This document shows, in pieces, positions 45,264 to 54,140 of a DNA stretch of 64,000 nt. Numbering within the stretch: position 1 is the first letter of the stretch; each line of letters starts with the position of its first letter. Below the pieces are notes generated by a model. The model had not been told where the DNA came from and did no database searches. It saw only the letters and a list, made by a program, of their open reading frames with translations. Source of the stretch: Oscillospiraceae bacterium (lineage in GTDB: Bacteria > Bacillota > Clostridia > Oscillospirales > Oscillospiraceae); the NCBI GenBank assembly GCA_022800755.1, contig JAAWQX010000003.1, positions 88,682 through 152,681 of the forward strand, read 5' to 3'. A program made the position numbers and the translations under genes.

Positions 45264-45292
45264 AGTATAACAACAATTTCCATAGCAATCAA
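45264..45292 (-). promoter_or_regulatory. Promoter of the ATP synthase operon
   Basis: On the minus strand TTGATT (45287-45292), 17 bases, TATACT (45264-45269), about 38 bases ahead of the atpB GTG. Confidence 0.72.
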
Positions 45293-45442
45293 GGAAAAGT
45301 GAATCAAAAGCGTGGATAAATTTCAAAATTGCATAAATTCTGCTCCCATTTTTGTTTAGTATCACAAGCCTCTCCCGTTGACAGCACAAAGCCCGGAGCG
45401 CATCCATTCTTGAATACGTTCCGGGCTGGGGGGTGCAGGATA

Positions 45443-46063
45443 TCAGCGGATGAAATTCGTGCGGATGAGCTTTTCCGGTTCCGGGGCGGTAATGCCCTGG
45501 GTCCAGCCGGCTTCGATGCATTTGAGCAGCCACGCCATGTTGTGGCCCAGGGTGCGCATGGTCTGCAGACCCTCCTCGTCCCGGCTGGTCTCCTCCGCGG
45601 TCTTGCCGAATACGATGTTCCAATACTGGGACGGCACCACCGGCATGTGGGCGTAGGTGAAAAACTTGTTCAGGCCGTCGATGGCGTTGGTCGCCCCCGC
45701 GCGGCGGCAGACCGCTACCCCCGCAGCCGGCTTGAAGCGCAGATAGCGGCTGCCGGAAAAGAACATCCGGCTCAAAAGCGACGACGCGATGCCCGACATC
45801 CCCGCGTAGTGTACCGGCGTGCCGACCACCAGGCCATCACTGGTCTTCATCTTTTCCACCGCTTCGTTTACCCCGTCGTCAAATACGCATTTTCCCAATT
45901 TCCCGCACTGCCCGCAGCCAATACAGGGCTGCAGCGGCGCCGCGCCGGGAAAAAACAATTCCGTTTCGATCCCGTCCGCCCGGAGGGTCGCGGCGACCTC
46001 CGACAGTGCGGCGAAGGTGGTGCCGTGCTCGTGGGGACTGCAATTGATGAGTAATACTTTCAT
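45443..46063 (-). CDS. Flavodoxin-fold NAD(P)H-dependent FMN reductase with Cys motif
   Basis: A 206-residue protein of the NADPH-dependent FMN reductase/iron-sulfur flavoprotein type. LLINCSPHEHGTTFAAL is the phosphate-binding loop of the flavodoxin fold. CIGCGQCGKLGKC is a Cys cluster motif (compact C-x2-C-x2-C-x5-C) that could hold an [4Fe-4S] cluster. VVGTPVHYAGMSG continues the FMN site. The start is ATG 46063, 8 bases after GGAGG. It probably reduces quinones, metals or nitro compounds, but the substrate is unknown. Confidence 0.87.
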   Translation of the reverse strand: MKVLLINCSPHEHGTTFAALSEVAATLRADGIETELFFPGAAPLQPCIGCGQCGKLGKCVFDDGVNEAVEKMKTSDGLVVGTPVHYAGMSGIASSLLSRMFFSGSRYLRFKPAAGVAVCRRAGATNAIDGLNKFFTYAHMPVVPSQYWNIVFGKTAEETSRDEEGLQTMRTLGHNMAWLLKCIEAGWTQGITAPEPEKLIRTNFIR

Positions 46064-46132
46064 GGAATGAACCTCCAAATCTCGGATATTTCATACAGTA
46101 TACATTAATTTAGAAATTGCCGCAATTCCTCA

Positions 46133-46161
46133 TTGCAATTTCCGTTGGAGTAGAGTATAAT
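46133..46161 (+). promoter_or_regulatory. typA promoter
   Basis: TTGCAA (46133-46138), 17 bases, TATAAT (46156-46161). Confidence 0.72.
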
Positions 46162-46203
46162 TGAGCGGTTCGAGAAATTTTTAGCGAAAAGAGTGAACTT
46201 CCT

Positions 46204-48024
46204 ATGGAGAACTTAAGAAATATTGCCATTATCGCTCATGTCGATCATGGCAAGACCACGCTGGTGGACGAAATGCTCAAGCAGTCCGGCGTGTATCATG
46301 AAAATCAGGAGGTCGTGGAGCGCGTGATGGACTCCGGCGACCTGGAGCGCGAGCGCGGCATCACCATCCTGGCCAAAAATACCGCCGTGCGCTATAAGGG
46401 GACCAAAATCAACATTGTCGATACCCCGGGCCACGCCGATTTCGGCGGCGAGGTCGAGCGCGTGCTGAAAATGGTCAACGGCGTCATTTTGCTCGTGGAC
46501 GCCGCCGAAGGACCTATGCCCCAGACCCGCTTCGTGCTGTCTAAGGCGCTGGAGCTGGGACACCGGGTCATTGTGGTGCTCAATAAGATCGACCGGCCCG
46601 ATCAGCGCATCCACGAGGTCGTGGACGAGGTACTGGAACTGCTCATGGACCTGGACGCCACCGACGAGCAGCTGGATTCCCCCATGCTCTTCTGCTCCGG
46701 GCGGCAGGGTACCGCGTCGTACTCCCCCGAGGTGCCGGGAACGGACTTGCAGCCGTTGTTCGACACCATCCTGGATTACATCCCCTCCCCGGTCATTGAC
46801 GTGGATTCGCCGTTCCAGATGCTGGTGTCTTCCGTGGACTACAACGAGTTCGTGGGGCGCATTGCCATCGGGCGCATTGAGCGGGGCGTCATCAAGCAGA
46901 ATCAGGAAATTGCCGTGTGCAACTATCATGATTCCGACGCACCGGCAAAAAAGGCAAAGGCCGTGTCCATGTATGAGTACGAGGGACTGGCCCGGGTTCC
47001 TGTGACAGAGGCTTCCGCAGGAAATATCATCGCCATGAGCGGCATCGGGGATATCACCATCGGCGATACCATCTGCGCCCCCGGCGCCGTGGAGCCCATC
47101 GAGTTCGTGAAGATCTCCGCGCCGACCATGGAAATGACCTTTGCCGTGAATGATTCGCCCTTTGCGGGCAAAGAGGGCAAGTTCGTTACCTCCCGGCAGC
47201 TTCGGGACCGGCTGTACCGGGAGACCCTCAAGGACGTTTCCCTGCGCGTACAGGACGATTCCGATTCCATGGACGCTTTCATCGTCGCCGGACGGGGGGA
47301 AATGCACCTCTCCATTCTAATTGAGACTATGCGCCGGGAGGGTTATGAATTCCAGGTTTCTCCTCCGCGGGTACTTTTTCAGGATATCGACGGCAAAAAG
47401 TGTGAGCCGGTGGAACGGGTCGTGGTGGACGTCCCCTCTGATTATATCGGCGCAGTCATTGAGAAGCTGGGCAGACGCCACGGTGAGTTCGTGGAGATGA
47501 TGCCCGTGGGCAGCCGCACCAAGGCTACGTTTTTGGTGCCGTCCCGGGGCCTGTTCGGCTACCGCAACGAGTTTTTGACCGACACCAAGGGCGAGGGTAT
47601 TCTGGCCAGCGTGTTTGAGAAATATGAGCCGTTCAAGGGCGATATCGCGCGGCGGTCTACCGGGTCGCTGGTGGCGTTTGAGACCGGCGAGAGCGTGACT
47701 TATGGCCTGTTCAACGCCCAGGAACGGGGCGTGCTGTTCATCGGGCCAGGCGTGCCCGTGTACGCGGGCATGATCGTGGGGTACAACCCCAAGGCCGAGG
47801 ACATGAGCGTGAATGTATGCAAACGCAAGCAGCTGACCAATATGCGCGCCGCCGGCAGCGACGAGGCGCTGCGGTTGGTCAGTCCGAAGAATATGTCACT
47901 GGAGCAGTGTCTGGAATTTTTAGCTGACGACGAATTGCTGGAGGTCACTCCGAAAAATCTGCGGCTGCGGAAGCGGATTTTGGACCACGGCCTACGTATG
48001 AAAGCCTTGAAAGGCGGAAAATAA
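46204..48024 (+). CDS. typA: Ribosome-associated GTPase TypA/BipA
   Basis: A 606-residue translational GTPase that assists 50S assembly and stress adaptation. G motifs are intact: [14 protein letters not shown] (G1), RGITI (G2), [16 protein letters not shown] (G3) and NKIDR (G4). EF-G-like domains II, III and V follow, and the C-terminal TypA-specific domain ends in a basic helix ([20 protein letters not shown]). It has its own promoter and a terminator, so is monocistronic. Confidence 0.97.
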   Translation: MENLRNIAIIAHVDHGKTTLVDEMLKQSGVYHENQEVVERVMDSGDLERERGITILAKNTAVRYKGTKINIVDTPGHADFGGEVERVLKMVNGVILLVDAAEGPMPQTRFVLSKALELGHRVIVVLNKIDRPDQRIHEVVDEVLELLMDLDATDEQLDSPMLFCSGRQGTASYSPEVPGTDLQPLFDTILDYIPSPVIDVDSPFQMLVSSVDYNEFVGRIAIGRIERGVIKQNQEIAVCNYHDSDAPAKKAKAVSMYEYEGLARVPVTEASAGNIIAMSGIGDITIGDTICAPGAVEPIEFVKISAPTMEMTFAVNDSPFAGKEGKFVTSRQLRDRLYRETLKDVSLRVQDDSDSMDAFIVAGRGEMHLSILIETMRREGYEFQVSPPRVLFQDIDGKKCEPVERVVVDVPSDYIGAVIEKLGRRHGEFVEMMPVGSRTKATFLVPSRGLFGYRNEFLTDTKGEGILASVFEKYEPFKGDIARRSTGSLVAFETGESVTYGLFNAQERGVLFIGPGVPVYAGMIVGYNPKAEDMSVNVCKRKQLTNMRAAGSDEALRLVSPKNMSLEQCLEFLADDELLEVTPKNLRLRKRILDHGLRMKALKGGK

Positions 48025-48029
48025 AACAG

Positions 48030-48062
48030 AAAAGACAGCGGCTTGACCGCTGTCTTTTTTCT
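48030..48062 (+). terminator. typA terminator
   Basis: AAAGACAGCGG-N5-CCGCTGTCTTTTTT. Confidence 0.87.
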
Positions 48063-48069
48063 TGCGTAT

Positions 48070-48267
48070 TTATTCATCCGCGTCGGTATTTGTCTGGGGC
48101 TGGATCAGCGGCGTGGGAGTCGGGGGCGTGTCCACGGGATCGTAGATCGGCCCGCCTTTGCAGGAGGCGAACAACAAAGAGATCACCACCGCCGCCAGGC
48201 ACACATAGATGCCCAGGCCCCAAATCGACGGCCCGGACGGCTCACGGGAGGCGGGTTCACGTTCCAT
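48070..48267 (-). CDS. Small single-pass membrane protein of unknown function
   Basis: A 65-residue protein with a charged, Pro/Ser-rich N-terminus, one transmembrane helix (about residues 16-35, IWGLGIYVCLAAVVISLLFA), and a Pro/Thr-rich extracellular tail ending in an acidic stretch. A Cys directly after the helix (ASCKGG) resembles a lipobox but lies too far from the start for a typical signal. Not recognised. It ends at the typA terminator. Confidence 0.62.
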   Translation of the reverse strand: MEREPASREPSGPSIWGLGIYVCLAAVVISLLFASCKGGPIYDPVDTPPTPTPLIQPQTNTDADE

Positions 48268-48355
48268 AGTATCACTCCTGACAGTTTCAATGCTGTTAGT
48301 TTACCCCAAAACCGGGGAAATGTCAAATGGGTGCAAAACTTCAGTGCGGAGATGC

Positions 48356-48391
48356 AAACCCGTTTCTTTTCGCGAGAAAAGAAACGGGTTT
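48356..48391. repeat. 16-bp perfect hairpin with GCGA tetraloop
   Basis: AAACCCGTTTCTTTTC, loop GCGA, then its exact complement. It lies between the 65-residue membrane protein gene and the EF-G-like gene. There is no adjacent T run on either side. A separate hairpin at 48400-48441 is the likely terminator of the EF-G-like gene. Confidence 0.65.
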
Positions 48392-48399
48392 CCGATTCC

Positions 48400-48441
48400 A
48401 AAGAAAAACGCCCAGGCTGTTCGCCCGGGCGTTCTTTTTGT
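48400..48441 (-). terminator. Terminator of the EF-G-like gene
   Basis: AACGCCCGGGC...GCCTGGGCGTTTTTC on the minus strand, one mismatch in the stem. Confidence 0.75.
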
Positions 48442-48442
48442 C

Positions 48443-50512
48443 TTAATTCTCGTTCGCTTTCGCTTCCGCGATGACCTTTTGCTGCACGTTCTGCGGCGCT
48501 TCCTCATAGCGCACAAACTCCAGGGTGAAGTAGCCCCTCGCCTGGGTCATGGAACGCAGGTCGATGGTGTAGCTGCTCATTTCCGCCATGGGAACTTCCG
48601 CTTCCACCGTCTGCATTCCGTCCTCGGCGTTCATGCCCAGCACCGTGCCCCGGCGCTTGGAGGAAATGTCCGACATGATGTCACCCAAGTTCGCGTCGGG
48701 AATCGTCACTTTCAGCAGACCAATCGGCTCCAGAATCGTGGGCTTCGCGTTGGGGATGCCCTCCTGATACGCAAGGCGCGCCGCCTGCTGGAAGGCCATA
48801 TCATTGGAGTCTACCGGGTGGTAGGACCCATCATACAGCGTCGCTTTCAGGCCCACTACCGGGTAGCCCGCCAGCACGCCCTTCTGCACCGCGTTGCGCA
48901 GGCCCTTTTCCACGCTGGGGAAGAAGTTCTTCGGCACGCTGCCGCCAAACACTTCCTCGGCAAAAATCATGTCGTCCTGCTCGTCCTGGGGCTCGAAACG
49001 GATCCACACGTCGCCGAACTGGCCGGAACCGCCGGACTGCTTCTTGTGGCGGCCGTGGGCTTCCACTTTTCCCTTGATCTTCTCACGATAGGCGACCTTC
49101 GCCGGAGACAACTCGGTCTCTACGCTGAAACGGGACTTCAGCTTGCTTTGCAGCACGTCTACCTGAATGTCACCGACACCGGAAATCACCATCTGGTGCG
49201 TTTCGGCGTTGTTCACGAACGTGAAGGACGGGTCTTCCTCGTTGAGCTTGTTCAGGCCCGCCGCCACCTTATCTTCCTGGCCCTTGGTCTTGGGCGCGAT
49301 GGCCATGGAGTAGCAGGGCTCGGGATAAGGGATGCCCTTGAGGGACACCACCTTGCGGGCGTCGCACAGGGTATCGCCGGTCTTGACCTTATCCATCTTG
49401 CCGATGGCGCCGATATCGCCGCAGGTCAATTCCTTGACTTCCGTGCTCTTTTTGCCGCAGAAGCTGTACAAACGGCCCAGCTTTTCGGTCTCGCCGGTGC
49501 GGGCGTTTACCAGGGGCGTATCGGACGTGATAGAGCCGGACAGCACCTTGATGAACGAATATTTGCCGTACTGGTCGGACACGGTCTTGAACACGAACGC
49601 GGAGGGAACGCCGCCGGGGGAAACAACGAACTCTTCCGTCTCGCCGTCGGCCTTGGTGGCTTTATGATAGTTGCCCTCGGTGGGGTCTGGGAACAGGTCA
49701 ACAATGTTGTCCATAAGCATCAGGGATCCCAGGCAGGTGGTGCCGGAACCGCACAGGACCGGGAACAGGGACAGCTCCCGCACGCCCTGGCGCAGGCCTT
49801 TGATCATTTCCGCGTAGGTGAAATCCTCACCGCCGAAGAATTTGTCCATGAACTCTTCGCTGGTCTCCGCGACAGATTCCTTTAATGCGTCATTGAATTC
49901 AGTGATGACGCTCTCTTTGCCTTCCGGGACCTCGATCTCCACGCGCTTGAGGTTCTGCATCTCGTAGGCGCGCTTATTGAGTACGTCGATGATGCCGGTG
50001 ACTTTCTTGTTGGCATCCCAAATGGGGACCACCAGGGGGGCGATCTTGTTGCCGAATTTCTCACGCAGGGCCTCGAACGTAGCGTTGTAATCACTGTTTT
50101 CCTCGTCCAGCTTGGAAATGTAGATAAACCGGGGCATGTTGCGCTGCTCGCAGTACTTCCACGCACGCTCCAGGCCGGCGGTGATGCCGTCCTTGGCGGA
50201 GCAGACAATGACCGCCGCGTCGGCAGCGCGCAGGGCTTCCATCACCGCGCCGGAGAAGTCCACGCTGCCCGGGGTATCCAGAATGTTGATCCGGCAGCCT
50301 TTATAATCGATGGGAGCCACTGCCGCGGAAATCGAGATCTGGCGGCGGGTCTCCTCGGGGTCGTAGTCACATACGGTATTGCCATCGGCGCTTTTGCCCA
50401 TGCGGTCCAGGGCGCCCGTCATGTACAGCAGGCTTTCGGTCAGCGCGGTCTTACCGCTGCCGGCGTGGCCGATCAGGCAGATATTGCGGATGCTGTTGGT
50501 TGCATAGCTCAT
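48443..50512 (-). CDS. Elongation factor G-like GTPase (EF-G paralogue)
   Basis: A 689-residue five-domain translational GTPase. G1 is GHAGSGKTALTESL instead of the usual AHIDAGKTT, G3 is DTPGSVDFSGAVMEAL, and G4 reads SKLDEENSD in place of NKMD. These are typical of the EF-G2-like paralogue found in many Firmicutes and other bacteria, whose role is still unclear; it is not the main translocase. Domain IV contains GRHKKQSGGSGQFGDVW. The start is ATG 50512 with AAAGGA upstream; a longer open frame runs through the promoter and is rejected. Confidence 0.92.
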   Translation of the reverse strand: MSYATNSIRNICLIGHAGSGKTALTESLLYMTGALDRMGKSADGNTVCDYDPEETRRQISISAAVAPIDYKGCRINILDTPGSVDFSGAVMEALRAADAAVIVCSAKDGITAGLERAWKYCEQRNMPRFIYISKLDEENSDYNATFEALREKFGNKIAPLVVPIWDANKKVTGIIDVLNKRAYEMQNLKRVEIEVPEGKESVITEFNDALKESVAETSEEFMDKFFGGEDFTYAEMIKGLRQGVRELSLFPVLCGSGTTCLGSLMLMDNIVDLFPDPTEGNYHKATKADGETEEFVVSPGGVPSAFVFKTVSDQYGKYSFIKVLSGSITSDTPLVNARTGETEKLGRLYSFCGKKSTEVKELTCGDIGAIGKMDKVKTGDTLCDARKVVSLKGIPYPEPCYSMAIAPKTKGQEDKVAAGLNKLNEEDPSFTFVNNAETHQMVISGVGDIQVDVLQSKLKSRFSVETELSPAKVAYREKIKGKVEAHGRHKKQSGGSGQFGDVWIRFEPQDEQDDMIFAEEVFGGSVPKNFFPSVEKGLRNAVQKGVLAGYPVVGLKATLYDGSYHPVDSNDMAFQQAARLAYQEGIPNAKPTILEPIGLLKVTIPDANLGDIMSDISSKRRGTVLGMNAEDGMQTVEAEVPMAEMSSYTIDLRSMTQARGYFTLEFVRYEEAPQNVQQKVIAEAKANEN

Positions 50513-50579
50513 TTCGGTTGATTCCTTTCTCAATGTATATTTGAACAAATTGACACTTTTATGCAAAACATCTTTGTAC

Positions 50580-50608
50580 ATTATACACGATTGGGGAAAA
50601 CTTATCAA
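50580..50608 (-). promoter_or_regulatory. Promoter of the EF-G-like gene
   Basis: On the minus strand TTGATA (50603-50608), 17 bases, TATAAT (50580-50585). Confidence 0.8.
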
Positions 50609-50667
50609 TATGTGATTTACTATTAAATGTGGCCGGTGATTTTGGCAGAATTGATGGTGTTTCAAAA

Positions 50668-50700
50668 ACAACAGGCGCCCGGTCAAACCGGACGCCTGCT
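50668..50700 (-). terminator. Terminator of the P-type-ATPase-like gene
   Basis: CAGGCG-CCGG...CCGG-CGCCTG stem with TTGTTTTTG on the minus strand. Confidence 0.7.
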
Positions 50701-50703
50701 ATG

Positions 50704-53163
50704 TTATTTCGTCATACCAATAGAGAATACCGCCGTGGGCACCAGCCAGAGCAGCATGAAAAACAGCAGGTTCCCCGGCGTGGCGGACCCGAACGCCGAT
50801 GTGGCGCACAGGAAGAACATCAAAATCATCCCCGCGATGGACGACAGCACGGAAAATCCCACCGACAGACACACGGAGGAATACAGCTTCCGGGCCTTTG
50901 TCACCAGGTCGGAAAACGGCTGGAGCGTTTTCCGCTTCACCACTGCCGCTTTCGGGCCGGTCCAGTCCGCCTGGGGGTCCGTGATGCGGTAACGCTCGGC
51001 GTAGGTAGGGAAACTCAGGCGGTCTGTGGGCATCTTGAACTTCTGGCTCACCAGCAAGGGGGTGATGTTGAAGTCCCGGGAGGCGAAGATCGTTTCGCCC
51101 CGGCTTTGCAGCAGCGCCGCCAGGCCCCGCTGTACGGAGACTACCGGCTTATAGCTTACAGTGATGATGCCCACCAGCCGGCTGTTGATGGCCAGGAATA
51201 CCGAGTTTTTCGACGACAGCTTCTGGGGCAGGTGGATGCCCATGAGCTTCATAAACGTGGAACTGCCCACCAGCACTTCTGCTCCATCGATCATGGCGGT
51301 AAGGCCGCCCGCCTCGTGGCAGCGGAACTCGCCCACGCTTTGCAGGCCGCAATTGTTTTTCCGCACCAGTTCTGTAAACACCGGGGCAAGGCAGCTTCCC
51401 GACGCGGAGATCAGGCTGGACACATAGGAAATGGCTGTCTGCGGGTCCACGCCCTCTAAAATCCGCACGCTTTCAATGGAGATCGTTTCCGACGGGAACA
51501 GGTCCTTATCCGTGATGACCACAGACCCGGCAGTGCCGATATCCCGGATGCCCGACCAGCCGCCCACAGCGGTGCCGGATCGGAACAATTCCTGCTGTAC
51601 CATGCAAAACGGCAGCGGGAACGCAATCAGCGCCGAAAAGGACGCCGCCGCCCCGGCTAACGCCGCCAGTACATGGAAAAACAGAGTATAATTCTTCGTC
51701 AGGACTACGGCAGCCAGGCTCAGCACCGGGGCCGCCGCCAGCAGCAGGGGCGCCACGATGCCGTACACCATCTCCCCCGCATCCTCTTCTTCGCTGTAAT
51801 GGATGTATTCCTCCGGCGCGCCGCCGGTGCGCAGAGCGGTGGGCGAATTCTCGCTCAAGCCCTGCTCCACAGACACGCTGTTCGGCTTGCGCAGCAGCGT
51901 GAGCACCCGGAAGTTATAGCGCTGGCCCCGGCAATAGAGCATCGCACCGTAGATCGCGAAACACATGGATACGCCCGACACCACGCAAAACGGCAGATAC
52001 TCGCCGTTGCCGTGGGTGTAGATCACCACGCAGGCGTCCACAATGGAGGCCAGGCAGGACACAGACACCAAGCTCTGCGCGTCCGGCCGGCCCCGCAGCA
52101 GGTTTCGCAGTCCGGCGACGAAAATGTCCAGGCCCAGCAGCATGATGGTCAGCTGCAAAATCAGGCACATACACGCGCATACCGCCGGATTTTTCAGGGA
52201 GCCCGCCACCGGCAGGCCCAGAGACAGCCAGCTTAAAATCACGCACAGCACCGCCGCGATATGTAAGCGGGAGCGGTATACATTGATGCGGCTGCCGTAA
52301 TACCGGGTCGCCCGGGCGGCGCTGACCTCCGGGCCCAGGTCCGCTTCCTCGTAGGCCGTGGATTCCCGGTGCCGTCCGCCACCCACACGCACAGAGGACA
52401 GCAGGTCCAGCACCGGAGCCGCGGCCGCAGCCGCGCCGGACATCTCCCGGCGCTGCTTCCGGGGTTTTCTGGGCTGTTCCTCCGGGTCCTCGTCCCCGAA
52501 GTCCAGGCCGAAATCCGCGTTGAAATCCCGCAGGCGGGAATAAAACGCCTCGCTTTGCCGGTCCTGGGCCAGGACTTCCTCCCGGGCAGGCAGGTCAAAG
52601 ACCTCTTCCGGCGACTGGTAGGCCGCGTAGTCCTGCCGGACGTCCTCCACGTCAGAGTATTCCTCCGTCACTGCCACCGTGACCGGTTCCGGTTCCGGCT
52701 CCACCCGGCGGATCTTCTCCCGGGGCGGCTCTTCCCGGGTCCGTTCCGTCACCGCCCGGAACCGGGACGTCCCCCGGCGGGCAGGCAGATCCGGGTCGGG
52801 GTCCTTCATCCGCATGGGGCGGGCCGGCTGCGCTTTCCGCGGGGGCGGCGCGTAGACCCGCACGTCCTCCTCTTCCTCCACCGGCGCGGCCCGGCGGGGA
52901 CGGTACTCCCGCACCGTCTCTTCCGGCTCCCGCACAGGCGGCGCGCTGGATACCTGCCCGGCGACGATCACGTCATCATCCAGGTCATCATATTCAGTTG
53001 CATCCAGCTCCAGCGGCCGGGCCGGCGGATGCGCCGCCGGGGGCGGCTCCGGCGCGGGCTTTGCCGGAATGGTCGTTTTGAATTCCTCCAGAATGTCGTC
53101 CAGAGAGAACCCCAGGCCATCCGCCGCGGCGTCGGACAGGTCCAAGCCTTCGATAATATCCAT
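50704..53163 (-). CDS. P-type-ATPase-like membrane pseudoenzyme with long disordered N-terminus
   Basis: An 819-residue protein. Residues 1-300 are low-complexity, rich in Pro, Glu, Asp and Arg, and probably disordered and cytosolic. The rest follows the P-type ATPase plan: hydrophobic pairs (about 303-325, 329-354, 365-385, 393-413), another pair (470-491, 498-518) leading into FPLPFC where heavy-metal pumps have CPC, then VVITDKDLFPS at the place of the phosphorylation motif DKTGT, an N-domain-like stretch (CHEAGGLTAMIDGAEVLVG), AINSRLVGIITV, and FASRD where TGD is expected. The GDGxND hinge is absent. The catalytic Asp and Lys (D555, K556 counting from the first ATG) remain but the T-G-T does not. 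A transport ATPase activity is therefore unlikely; a scaffold or sensor role is inference. It follows rlmB by 22 bases. I use the ATG at 53163; one three codons upstream is possible. Confidence 0.72.
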   Translation of the reverse strand: MDIIEGLDLSDAAADGLGFSLDDILEEFKTTIPAKPAPEPPPAAHPPARPLELDATEYDDLDDDVIVAGQVSSAPPVREPEETVREYRPRRAAPVEEEEDVRVYAPPPRKAQPARPMRMKDPDPDLPARRGTSRFRAVTERTREEPPREKIRRVEPEPEPVTVAVTEEYSDVEDVRQDYAAYQSPEEVFDLPAREEVLAQDRQSEAFYSRLRDFNADFGLDFGDEDPEEQPRKPRKQRREMSGAAAAAAPVLDLLSSVRVGGGRHRESTAYEEADLGPEVSAARATRYYGSRINVYRSRLHIAAVLCVILSWLSLGLPVAGSLKNPAVCACMCLILQLTIMLLGLDIFVAGLRNLLRGRPDAQSLVSVSCLASIVDACVVIYTHGNGEYLPFCVVSGVSMCFAIYGAMLYCRGQRYNFRVLTLLRKPNSVSVEQGLSENSPTALRTGGAPEEYIHYSEEEDAGEMVYGIVAPLLLAAAPVLSLAAVVLTKNYTLFFHVLAALAGAAASFSALIAFPLPFCMVQQELFRSGTAVGGWSGIRDIGTAGSVVITDKDLFPSETISIESVRILEGVDPQTAISYVSSLISASGSCLAPVFTELVRKNNCGLQSVGEFRCHEAGGLTAMIDGAEVLVGSSTFMKLMGIHLPQKLSSKNSVFLAINSRLVGIITVSYKPVVSVQRGLAALLQSRGETIFASRDFNITPLLVSQKFKMPTDRLSFPTYAERYRITDPQADWTGPKAAVVKRKTLQPFSDLVTKARKLYSSVCLSVGFSVLSSIAGMILMFFLCATSAFGSATPGNLLFFMLLWLVPTAVFSIGMTK

Positions 53164-53185
53164 ATGGTTCATCCTTAAAAATGTT

Positions 53186-53947
53186 TTACTTCGATTTCTG
53201 CCGCAGCACTTCGTACATCAGCACCGCGGCCGCGGCGGAGGCGTTCAGGGACGACACCTTGCCCCGCAGGGGGATGCTCACGGTAAAGTCGCAGCTTTCC
53301 GCCACCAGACGGCTCATGCCCTCGCCCTCGGACCCGATGACCAGGCCGATGGGGCCGGTAAGGTCCGTGCGCCACAGTTCGTTCGTCCCATCCGCCGCGG
53401 TGCCGTAGATCCACAGCCCCGCGTCTTTCAGTTCCTTAATGGCGGCGGTGATATTCGGCACCCGGGCCACCGCGATATGCTCCACAGCCCCGGCGCTGGC
53501 CTTTCCCACAACAGCGGTCATGCCCGCGCTGCGGCGCTTGGGGATGATGACCCCGTGGGCCCCCGCGCACTCCGCCGTGCGGATGATAGCGCCTAAGTTA
53601 TGGGGGTCGCTGATTTCGTCGCAGATGATGACGAACGGCGGTTCCTCCCGCTCTTGAGCGATTTGCAGGATCTCGTCAATGCTCACGTACTCCCGCACGG
53701 CGCACACGGCGATGACTCCCTGGTGTGCGCCGGTGACGCTCATCAGGTCCAACTTATGCCGGTCGGTCTCCACCACCACGGTGCCGGCGGCCCGGGCGGT
53801 GGACGCAATGTGTCCCAGGGCTTTGTCCGTATCGCCCTTAGCCAGGTAAATCTTATCGATGGCGCGGCCTGCCCGGAGCGCTTCCGTCACCGCGTTGCGC
53901 CCTTCAATCAGGTCCTGCCGTTCTTCTTTTATTTCTTCGTTTTTCAC
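53186..53947 (-). CDS. rlmB: 23S rRNA (guanosine-2'-O)-methyltransferase RlmB-like
   Basis: A SpoU-family (SPOUT) rRNA methyltransferase of 253 residues. Motifs are DEISDPHNLGAIIRTAECAG, GLVIGSEGEGMSRL and SLNASAAAAVLMYE, the three parts of the knotted SAM-binding fold. An N-terminal L30e-like substrate-binding domain precedes (LIEGRNAVTEALRAGRAIDK). The start is GTG 53947 after GAGGA; an upstream in-frame codon lacks a ribosome binding site. It is followed closely by the P-type-ATPase-like gene. No cysS or mrnC neighbours, which often accompany rlmB in Firmicutes, are seen. Confidence 0.92.
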   Translation of the reverse strand: MKNEEIKEERQDLIEGRNAVTEALRAGRAIDKIYLAKGDTDKALGHIASTARAAGTVVVETDRHKLDLMSVTGAHQGVIAVCAVREYVSIDEILQIAQEREEPPFVIICDEISDPHNLGAIIRTAECAGAHGVIIPKRRSAGMTAVVGKASAGAVEHIAVARVPNITAAIKELKDAGLWIYGTAADGTNELWRTDLTGPIGLVIGSEGEGMSRLVAESCDFTVSIPLRGKVSSLNASAAAAVLMYEVLRQKSK

Positions 53948-54140
53948 GTTGATTCCTCGATTACACAAAGATACAGACTAAATATACCATACTTGGAGAA
54001 AAAACGGAAGTATAAAATTACTGGAAATGACAAAAAAATTAAATTTTGTCTTTTTTATCGTTTCTGGCAGGAAAAAAGTAGTGTATTCTCGAAGAAAATA
54101 TGATACAATGTACGATAACTATCCTCCAGGAGGCGCGCGC

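Noticed and set aside
45227..45307. Longer atpB start at 45307
   Set aside because: No ribosome binding site there and it would overlap the operon promoter; the GTG at 45226 has AGGAGGTG in the right place.
45390..45428. Inverted repeat AGCCCGGA...TCCGGGCT after the flavoprotein gene as a terminator
   Set aside because: The loop is over 20 bases and no real T tract follows on the minus strand, so support is weak.
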